Assembly (NCBI GenBank): GCA_022511285.1
Contig: JAFLRW010000133.1
Location: 1-5,222 of the forward strand
DNA: 5,222 nucleotides
DNA from: Duncaniella sp.
GTDB taxonomy: Bacteria > Bacteroidota > Bacteroidia > Bacteroidales > Muribaculaceae
Reading direction: 5' to 3'
Positions 1-5,222 of the stretch are shown in pieces. The translations under genes and the position numbers were made by a program. How positions within the stretch are numbered: the first letter of the stretch is position 1; every line of letters begins with the position of its first letter. The notes beneath the pieces are model-generated. The model did no database searches, was not told where the DNA came from, and saw only the letters and a program-made list of their open reading frames with translations.

Positions 1-22
1 AATAAAATTTTCTGATTGCTTT

Positions 23-55
23 TTTGTGTCGAGTCACGGAAAGTTGGTAACTTTG
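23..55 (+). promoter_or_regulatory. Bacteroidota-type promoter of panB
   Basis: The sequence shows TTTG at 23-26, a 21-base spacer, and TAACTTTG at 48-55. This matches the known Bacteroidales housekeeping-sigma consensus of a -33 TTTG and a -7 TAnnTTTG separated by about 19-21 bases. By inference, transcription would start around 60-63, giving a leader of about 25 bases that is A-rich and has no Shine-Dalgarno motif, as is common in this phylum. The element also decides the panB start: a GTG at 26 in the same frame would lie inside the -33 box, so it cannot be the translation start. Confidence 0.75.
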
Positions 56-85
56 CGCCCTAAAACAGTAAAAAATTTACATATA

Positions 86-907
86 ATGTCGACATACACC
101 ATACAAGACCCCCGCAAGGTGACCACTCGCCGCCTTGCAGAGATGAAGGCTAAGGGCGAGAAGATAGCAATGCTCACAGCCTATGATTATTCGATGGCTC
201 GTCTTGTTGACGAGGCCGGAATGGATGTAATCTTAGTGGGCGACTCTGCCGCCAACGTGATGGCCGGCTTCACGACTACGCTGCCGATGACGCTCGATGC
301 AATGATTTATCATGCCTCGAGTGTGGTGCGTGGCACTCGGCGTGCGCTTGTGGTGTGCGATCTCCCCTTCGGCACATATCAGGGCAATCCTTCGGTGGCC
401 CTTGCCTCGGCTATTCGTGTGATGAAGGAGAGCGGCGCCGAGGCTGTCAAGATGGAGGGCGGTGAGGAGATTATTGACTCAGTGCGCCTAATCCTCTCTG
501 CCGGTATTCCGGTGATGGGTCATCTGGGCCTGACGCCTCAATCCATCAATAAGTTTGGCACATATAATGTGAGGGCTAAGGAAGAGGCCGAAGCGGCCCG
601 ACTCCTTGCCGATGCCAAGCTCCTTGAGGAAGCCGGCTGCTTTGCTGTGGTGTTTGAAAAGATTCCGGCTGCTCTGGCTGCAAAGGCCACGGAGATGCTC
701 TCAATTCCGACTATTGGTATCGGTGCCGGTGGTGCCTGTGACGGGCAAGTGCTTGTGCTTCAAGATATGCTCGGAATCAATCAGGGGTTCTCTCCGAAAT
801 TCCTACGCCGATATGCCGACTTGGCTTCAGTGATTGAAAATGCCATAGGCTCTTATATCGGAGATGTGAAGAGCTGTGATTTCCCCAACGAGAACGAGCA
901 GTATTAA
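86..907 (+). CDS. panB: 3-methyl-2-oxobutanoate hydroxymethyltransferase (ketopantoate hydroxymethyltransferase)
   Basis: This cytosolic enzyme transfers a hydroxymethyl group from 5,10-methylenetetrahydrofolate to 2-oxoisovalerate to give ketopantoate, the first committed step to pantothenate and coenzyme A. The 273-residue protein is close to the usual 260-275. It is a single (beta/alpha)8 barrel. Visible family motifs are TAYDYS (31-36), VGDS with Asp53, DLPFG with Asp92, KMEGG with Lys122 and Glu124, GHLGLTPQS (145-153), FEKIP with Glu191, and IGIGAG (210-215). By comparison with E. coli PanB (Asp45, Asp84, Glu114, Glu181), the magnesium ligands and the proposed catalytic Glu are all present. 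I chose ATG 86 because homologues begin with a short tail before VTTRRLAEMKA and because the promoter lies over the upstream GTG at 26. The gene appears monocistronic in this window, and its stop interlocks with that of the convergent nitroreductase gene. The gene looks intact. Confidence 0.96.
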   Translation: MSTYTIQDPRKVTTRRLAEMKAKGEKIAMLTAYDYSMARLVDEAGMDVILVGDSAANVMAGFTTTLPMTLDAMIYHASSVVRGTRRALVVCDLPFGTYQGNPSVALASAIRVMKESGAEAVKMEGGEEIIDSVRLILSAGIPVMGHLGLTPQSINKFGTYNVRAKEEAEAARLLADAKLLEEAGCFAVVFEKIPAALAAKATEMLSIPTIGIGAGGACDGQVLVLQDMLGINQGFSPKFLRRYADLASVIENAIGSYIGDVKSCDFPNENEQY

Positions 908-1623
908 GTGGTGCTGACCATCCATTCGAAGTTGTCGGTGCCTGCTGCAATTTCGAAGTGGCATTTGGCTATGCCTAAATCAATCTTGGTGTAGCCGATA
1001 ATGGAGAAGCCTTTTTGGGCCATAACTTTGGCCTTGTCGCTTGCGGTCTTGGGGGCTATGTATTCAAATCTGAATTTTTGCTGGTTGATGGCTGTCGGAG
1101 CCAACAGTGCGGCATTGACTCCGTCGAGAAACCATTGCGGGGTGTCGGGCCCGGCGTTGCTTACGTCGGCGGCAGCCCTGATTCTGTGTGCGACGCCTTG
1201 TGTCTCGCCATATCCTATGGCAATGTAGCAGCTTATCTGCTCGCCGGCTGCAAGTGTGTATGTGCCGGGCACTTTCCTGTAACTCAGCCCGGCCCAGCAG
1301 GTGTTGAGCCCTAAAGTCTGGGCATACAGCACCAATTGTTCGCCATAATACCCGACACGTTCATCAAACGTGGCGTCTTTCTTTCCGGCTATGACCACAT
1401 AGTTGCGGACGCCGAAAAACTTGCCGTAGGCGAAGATTCCGCCGAATCCTTTCGGCTCGTCGGTGACTAACTGCATATGCAGATTCCCCGTTCGGTTTAG
1501 TTGGTCAATTTTTGACTGCAGGAGTGCCGCGACATCTGTTGTTATCGGATTTGCGTTGTATCTCCTTACGCTGTGTCTGTTGCGGATTGCTTCGAGTAGA
1601 CGGAGCCTTTCGTTATTGTCCAT
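904..1623 (-). CDS. Nitroreductase-family flavoprotein (TM1586-like)
   Basis: The 239-residue protein has the marks of the FMN-dependent nitroreductase fold. These are the N-terminal RHSVRRY motif (16-22, expected to contact the FMN phosphate), YYGEQLVLYAQTLGLNTCW (92-110), a short glycine-bearing strand AIGYGE (135-140), LLAPTAINQQ (173-182, like the family's APSAxNxQ segment), and DLGIAKCHFE (215-224). The ending and overall shape resemble the putative TM1586 nitroreductase subfamily, which is widespread in Bacteroidales. No signal peptide or membrane segment is seen, so it is probably cytosolic. The family reduces nitro compounds, quinones or flavins with NAD(P)H, but the true substrate cannot be read from the sequence. 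It starts at ATG 1623, inside the last codons of recQ (11-base overlap), so it is probably co-transcribed and translationally coupled. No separate promoter or Shine-Dalgarno motif is visible before it. Its TAA stop overlaps that of panB on the other strand. Confidence 0.88.
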   Translation of the reverse strand: MDNNERLRLLEAIRNRHSVRRYNANPITTDVAALLQSKIDQLNRTGNLHMQLVTDEPKGFGGIFAYGKFFGVRNYVVIAGKKDATFDERVGYYGEQLVLYAQTLGLNTCWAGLSYRKVPGTYTLAAGEQISCYIAIGYGETQGVAHRIRAAADVSNAGPDTPQWFLDGVNAALLAPTAINQQKFRFEYIAPKTASDKAKVMAQKGFSIIGYTKIDLGIAKCHFEIAAGTDNFEWMVSTT

Positions 1624-3529
1624 TGTGGTCTGTGGATGATTGCAGTGTTGTGTCGTTGAGGATTAGAGAGCCGTGGTCTATGAGATGGCGGATTGTGGCT
1701 GAGAGTTCGGCACGGCGTGAGGGGTAGAGCTCGGCAAGGGCTGCAAGGGTGACTCCGCCGGGTTGCGATGCGCGGTAGAGTATGCCGGAAGCCAAGTCTA
1801 TGGCTCGGGCATCAGCGTGTTCTGACCGGCGTGACCGACACACGTCACACGTGCTGCAAGGCTTGTGTGAGGTTTCGCCAAAGTAGCGCAAAAGGGTTGT
1901 GGCGCGACACTCTGATGCGTCAAACATAAAGGTCTTGACAGCGTCAATGCGCTGTTGCATCCGCTCGCGCTGCCGGTCGTAGACCTCGATGGGAATGATG
2001 AGGTGGCGCGGCTCTTCACGCGAGGTGGTGAGGTGTATGTAAGGGGTGGTGCGCTGCGGAATGTAGTGTATGGCGTGGAGGCGTGTGAGGTAGAGGAGCG
2101 ATTCGTAAATAGTCTGCGAAGATAGTCTGAGCTCACGGGCAAGGGTTACCTCGCTGATTGGAACATAGTCGGCAAAAAGCCCTGTGTAGCGTCGCAATAG
2201 CTGCTGGAATATCCGTTCTGTGGTGTCGTCCAGGTCAAGGTCGTAAAGCTCATCCTTGCGCATTATCACCATAACACGGGAGCGTGACGTGGTCTCGGCT
2301 ATGTATTCAATGTATCCCGAACGTGACAGGATGCCGAGGGCGCTTTCCACAGGTGAGAGGTGGAGGGAGAAGGTGTGGCAGAATTTGTCGAGGTCAAATT
2401 CGTAGACGCAGTCGTAGCCGGAGCCGACAGGAATGTCAAGAAAGTTACAGGCAAGTTCGTAGACACGGGCTATGAAATCCCTGTCGGGAAATGCCTCGCT
2501 GATGCGGCGGGTGAGAGTGGCGCGGTCGCGGGCTGATGTGATGGCTACGGCGAATGACGGACGCCCGTCGCGCCCGCCTCGCCCTGCCTCTTGATAATAT
2601 TCTTCGAGTGATGAAGGGGGGTCATAGTGGACCACGGTGCGCACATCGGGTTTGTCAATGCCCATCCCAAAGGCGTTTGTGGCCACCATAACGCGTGTGG
2701 AATCATCCTTCCAGCGGTTTTGGCGCTCCTCTTTCTCCTCGGCGGCGAGACCGGCATGGTAGGCTTCGGCGCTTATCCCTTCGCGGCTGAGCAGTTCGGC
2801 GAGTTCGCGTGTGCGTTTACGCGAACGCACATAGACAATGGCGCTCCCGGAGGTGTTCCGGAGCACCCGCAGTAGCATCTGGTCTTTAGTCTCTGTGTGA
2901 CGTACTATGTAGCTGATATTGGGCCTTTCGAAGGAGCGTGCATATATCCTCGGCTCGCCAAAATGCAGGGAGCGCATTATGTCGGAGGCCACTTCGGGGG
3001 TGGCGGATGCTGTAAGGGCAAGCACGGGGATATTGCTGCCTATAATGCTGCGCAGAGTGGCTATCGAGAGATAGGAGGGTCGGAAGTCATAGCCCCACTG
3101 GGATATGCAGTGGGCCTCGTCGACCACGAGCAGGCTGACGTTGAAACTGCGCAGCTCGGCTATGAAATTGCGATTTTGGAGCCTCTCGGGCGAGAGGTAA
3201 GCAATGCGGGCCTTGCCGATGCGGCAGCGGGTGAGAGCGAGATCGAGTTCTCGTCGAGAGAGCCCCGAGTGGAACATCACGGCGCAGATGCCGCGCGCTG
3301 TGAGGTTGTCCACCTGATCTTTCATCAGTGATATGAGAGGTGTGACCACGAGCGTAATGCCCGGAAGCATCATTGCCGGCACTTGAAACGTGAGGCTTTT
3401 GCCCCCTCCGGTGGGGAGCAGCCCGAGGGTGTCGTGGCCGTCAAGGACGGATGTTATAATCTCTTCCTGTAGCGGCCGAAAGGCGTCGTAACCCCAATAG
3501 GTGCGGAGGGTGGAGAGAGGGGTCAACAC
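1613..3529 (-). CDS. recQ: RecQ-family ATP-dependent DNA helicase (Bacteroidota form without HRDC)
   Basis: This superfamily 2, 3'-5' DNA helicase acts in recombination and fork repair. In the 638-residue protein, the N-terminal YWGYDAFRPLQEEII (11-25) is motif 0 and GLLPTGGGKS (36-45) is Walker A. DEAH (137-140) is motif II, followed by the RecQ-specific aromatic loop SQWGYDFR (143-150). TASAT (173-177) is motif III, TNAFGMGIDKPDVR (284-297) motif V, and QEAGRGGRDG (313-322) motif VI. The zinc module has Cys541, Cys558, Cys561 and Cys564, with LLRYFGE between the first two. It lies about 220 residues after motif VI, against about 50 in E. coli RecQ. The intervening region (about 375-500) looks like two winged-helix units, and a third may follow the zinc site (about 576-626). 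No HRDC domain is seen. The start is GTG 3529; its base G is shared with the recJ TAG stop, and homologues begin at about the same distance before YWGY. The gene looks intact. Confidence 0.95.
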   Translation of the reverse strand: MLTPLSTLRTYWGYDAFRPLQEEIITSVLDGHDTLGLLPTGGGKSLTFQVPAMMLPGITLVVTPLISLMKDQVDNLTARGICAVMFHSGLSRRELDLALTRCRIGKARIAYLSPERLQNRNFIAELRSFNVSLLVVDEAHCISQWGYDFRPSYLSIATLRSIIGSNIPVLALTASATPEVASDIMRSLHFGEPRIYARSFERPNISYIVRHTETKDQMLLRVLRNTSGSAIVYVRSRKRTRELAELLSREGISAEAYHAGLAAEEKEERQNRWKDDSTRVMVATNAFGMGIDKPDVRTVVHYDPPSSLEEYYQEAGRGGRDGRPSFAVAITSARDRATLTRRISEAFPDRDFIARVYELACNFLDIPVGSGYDCVYEFDLDKFCHTFSLHLSPVESALGILSRSGYIEYIAETTSRSRVMVIMRKDELYDLDLDDTTERIFQQLLRRYTGLFADYVPISEVTLARELRLSSQTIYESLLYLTRLHAIHYIPQRTTPYIHLTTSREEPRHLIIPIEVYDRQRERMQQRIDAVKTFMFDASECRATTLLRYFGETSHKPCSTCDVCRSRRSEHADARAIDLASGILYRASQPGGVTLAALAELYPSRRAELSATIRHLIDHGSLILNDTTLQSSTDHNGQ

Positions 3530-5222
3530 TATGGCGTGATTTTTATCTCCTTGATGAGAAGTTGTACTGAGCGCGAGCCTTTACGACGGTTTTCTTCGAT
3601 GGTATAGCAGATATCGAAGGGTTTCCCGGCGTGAATATGGTCAAAGTAGGGGAGAGCATTGAACGCTATTCCGCTATAGACTTTGCCTGAGGTCTCATCG
3701 GTAAGGTCAAGCTTGAGATGTTCGCCTGATTTTCCGACTATCTTACCCGTGCCGAAGTCGCGCACGCCGCGGGTGCAGAATATCGGTTTGGAGTTGCCCG
3801 GACCGTAGGGGTTGAATCTGCGCAGGAGCGTTAGGAATTCGGGGCTCAGGTCGGCAAAGTTGAGATAGGCGTCAATATTGATACTCGGAGCAAGCTGTTC
3901 GGGGTCGATATTGGCGGCCACATACTGCTCGAAACGCCGTTTGAACTCCGGAATGTTTTCACTGCGGAGACTGAGGCCAACGGCATAGGTGTGGCCTCCG
4001 AAGTTCTCAAGGAGGTCGCGCATTGAGCCCACTGCAGAGTAGACGTCAAAACCTTGCACGGAGCGGGAAGAGCCTGTGGCAAGGTCGCCTGACTGTGTGA
4101 GCACCACCGTGGGGCGATGGTGCTGCTCGGTGATGCGCGAGGCAACGATGCCGATAATCCCCTGGTGCCAGTCGGGATGATAGATTACGATTGATTTTCG
4201 CTTGTCGAGGTCTGTTTCGGCCTCCAGAAGGGCGACGGCCTCTTCTGTTGTGCGACGGTCAAGTTCTTTTCTCTCCTCGTTGTGGCGGTCTATCTCACGA
4301 GCCCGTTCAAGAGCCTCGGCCATGTCGCGGCACACCAGGATGTCTACAGCCTCCTTGCCGCTCTGCATACGGCCTGCCGCATTGATGCGCGGACCAATCT
4401 TGAAGATTACATCGCTGATGGTGATTTCCTTCCCCGCCAAACCGCAGACACGGATGATGGCGCGCAGCCCCATATTGGGGTTGGAGTTCAGGCGTTGGAG
4501 CCCGAAATGGGTCAATATACGATTCTCGCCCACCATAGGCACGATGTCGGCCGCGATGGACACTGCAACAAGGTCAAGCATCCCTTCGAGGTCGGCGGTG
4601 GAGAGTCCGTTGCTTATGGCGAAGGCTTGCATAAGCTTATAGCCCACACCGCACCCCGAGAGGTGAGGGCAGGGATAACCCGAGCCGGGGAGCTTGGGGT
4701 TGAGGATAGCCGCCGCCGGGGGCAGGATGTCGTCGGCCACATGGTGGTCGCAGATGATGAAGTCAATTCCTCTCTCACGGGCATAGACCACTTCTTCAGT
4801 GGCCTTTATCCCACAGTCAAGCACTATGAAGAGGCTGAAGCCGCGTTCGGCAGCCATATCAATCGTGGCGTGCGAAATGCCATATCCGTCCTCGGCGCGT
4901 GTGGGGATATAGTAGTCGATGTTGGAGGAGAAGTTTCTGAGGTATTTGTAGACTAACGCCACGGCCGTAGTGCCGTCGACATCATAGTCGCCATAGACCA
5001 TAATCTTCTCTTTCGACCCTAAAGCCCTGTTGAGCCGCGCCACTGCACGTTCCATATCAGGCATAAGGAACGGGTCGTGGAGCTCGCGCAGCGAGGGGTG
5101 GAAGAATAGCTCAGCCTCCCTGACGCTGTCAATGCCGCGAATGGCCAGAAGCCGGCTAATGGGCGGAGTGCTTGAATAGCGCTCTGCCAGTCGGGCCTCG
5201 GCCGCTTGCTGTGATGGTGTGA
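3529..5222 (-). CDS. recJ: Single-stranded-DNA-specific exonuclease RecJ, 5' end cut by the window edge
   Basis: RecJ is a metal-dependent 5'-3' single-strand DNA exonuclease of the DHH phosphoesterase superfamily. It feeds RecF-pathway recombination and base-excision and mismatch repair. The frame stays open to the right edge: 563 complete codons are visible and perhaps about 10 are missing. An ATG at 5064 is internal, because the codons upstream of it (5065-5220) encode typical RecJ N-terminal sequence, including LLAIRGI and FFHPSLRELHDPFLM. Numbered from the first complete codon, the motifs are YGDYDVDG (76-83), VLDCGI (133-138), CDHH with the DHH at 158-160 (bases 4741-4749), PRINAAGRM (277-285), SSRS (384-387), and the DHHA1 motif GGHTYAVG (408-415). 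NPYGPGN (470-476) precedes the C-terminal OB-fold-like region. All the expected catalytic acids and histidines seem present. The TAG stop shares its G with the recQ GTG start, so the two are probably translated as a coupled pair. The promoter must lie outside the window. Confidence 0.96.
   Translation of the reverse strand, partial: TPSQQAAEARLAERYSSTPPISRLLAIRGIDSVREAELFFHPSLRELHDPFLMPDMERAVARLNRALGSKEKIMVYGDYDVDGTTAVALVYKYLRNFSSNIDYYIPTRAEDGYGISHATIDMAAERGFSLFIVLDCGIKATEEVVYARERGIDFIICDHHVADDILPPAAAILNPKLPGSGYPCPHLSGCGVGYKLMQAFAISNGLSTADLEGMLDLVAVSIAADIVPMVGENRILTHFGLQRLNSNPNMGLRAIIRVCGLAGKEITISDVIFKIGPRINAAGRMQSGKEAVDILVCRDMAEALERAREIDRHNEERKELDRRTTEEAVALLEAETDLDKRKSIVIYHPDWHQGIIGIVASRITEQHHRPTVVLTQSGDLATGSSRSVQGFDVYSAVGSMRDLLENFGGHTYAVGLSLRSENIPEFKRRFEQYVAANIDPEQLAPSINIDAYLNFADLSPEFLTLLRRFNPYGPGNSKPIFCTRGVRDFGTGKIVGKSGEHLKLDLTDETSGKVYSGIAFNALPYFDHIHAGKPFDICYTIEENRRKGSRSVQLLIKEIKITP

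Noticed and set aside
68..80. GTAAA / TTTAC inverted repeat in the panB leader, as a possible regulatory hairpin
   Set aside because: The stem is five mostly A-T pairs with a three-base loop, too weak to be meaningful; it fits the A-rich leader expected before Bacteroidota start codons.
925..959. Two copies of the palindromic TTCGAAGT 27 bases apart near the end of the nitroreductase gene, as a possible operator or terminator
   Set aside because: Both copies fall in frame over Phe-Glu codons (HFE and NFE) and are explained by coding. There is no following U-run and no extended stem.
2897..3331. A 144-codon open frame on the plus strand, antisense to recQ
   Set aside because: It is opposite the conserved helicase motifs of recQ; the product is low-complexity in style (many Gly and Ala) and no promoter or start signal precedes it.
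3547..3552. AAGGAG on the minus strand as the ribosome binding site of recQ
   Set aside because: It sits 17 bases before the GTG, well beyond useful spacing, no alternative start lies at the right distance, and this phylum rarely depends on Shine-Dalgarno pairing.
4282..4956. A 224-codon open frame on the plus strand, antisense to recJ
   Set aside because: It lies wholly opposite a well-conserved recJ reading frame, its translation has no recognisable motif, and such open frames arise from the codon bias of GC-rich genes.
5062..5064. ATG at 5064 as the start of recJ
   Set aside because: The frame continues upstream to the window edge and encodes the conserved RecJ N-terminal segment, so this Met is internal.

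Overview
The window looks like ordinary core-genome sequence from a member of the Bacteroidota, most likely order Bacteroidales; a Muribaculaceae-like gut lineage is a guess from moderately high GC and protein character. Three things support this. The only upstream region carries a Bacteroidota-type promoter (TTTG, 21 bases, TAACTTTG). Start codons lack Shine-Dalgarno sequences at usable spacing. The PanB, RecQ and RecJ proteins have the sequence style and domain order remembered from Bacteroides relatives.

Layout: bases 1-85 are upstream DNA with the panB promoter. panB (86-907, plus strand) encodes ketopantoate hydroxymethyltransferase, the first committed step of pantothenate and coenzyme A synthesis. 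Everything to its right is on the minus strand and is transcribed toward panB: a 5'-truncated recJ (3529-5222, running off the right edge), then recQ (1613-3529), then a small nitroreductase-family flavoprotein gene (904-1623). recJ and recQ share one base (TAGTG), recQ and the nitroreductase gene overlap by 11 bases, and the nitroreductase and panB stop codons interlock in a four-base TTAA. There is therefore no intergenic space between 86 and 5222.

RecQ (3'-5' helicase) and RecJ (5'-3' single-strand exonuclease) work together in RecF-pathway recombination and processing of stalled forks, so their coupling makes functional sense. The nitroreductase-like gene is fused to the same presumed transcript by overlap, but its job there is unknown. 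The most unusual protein feature is the RecQ architecture: the zinc-binding cysteines sit about 220 residues after helicase motif VI instead of about 50, separated by a region resembling winged-helix modules. This appears to be a lineage-wide Bacteroidota form and not a novelty of this genome.

I found no mobile element, CRISPR array, RNA gene, tandem repeat or defence system, and no convincing evidence of a previously undescribed system.
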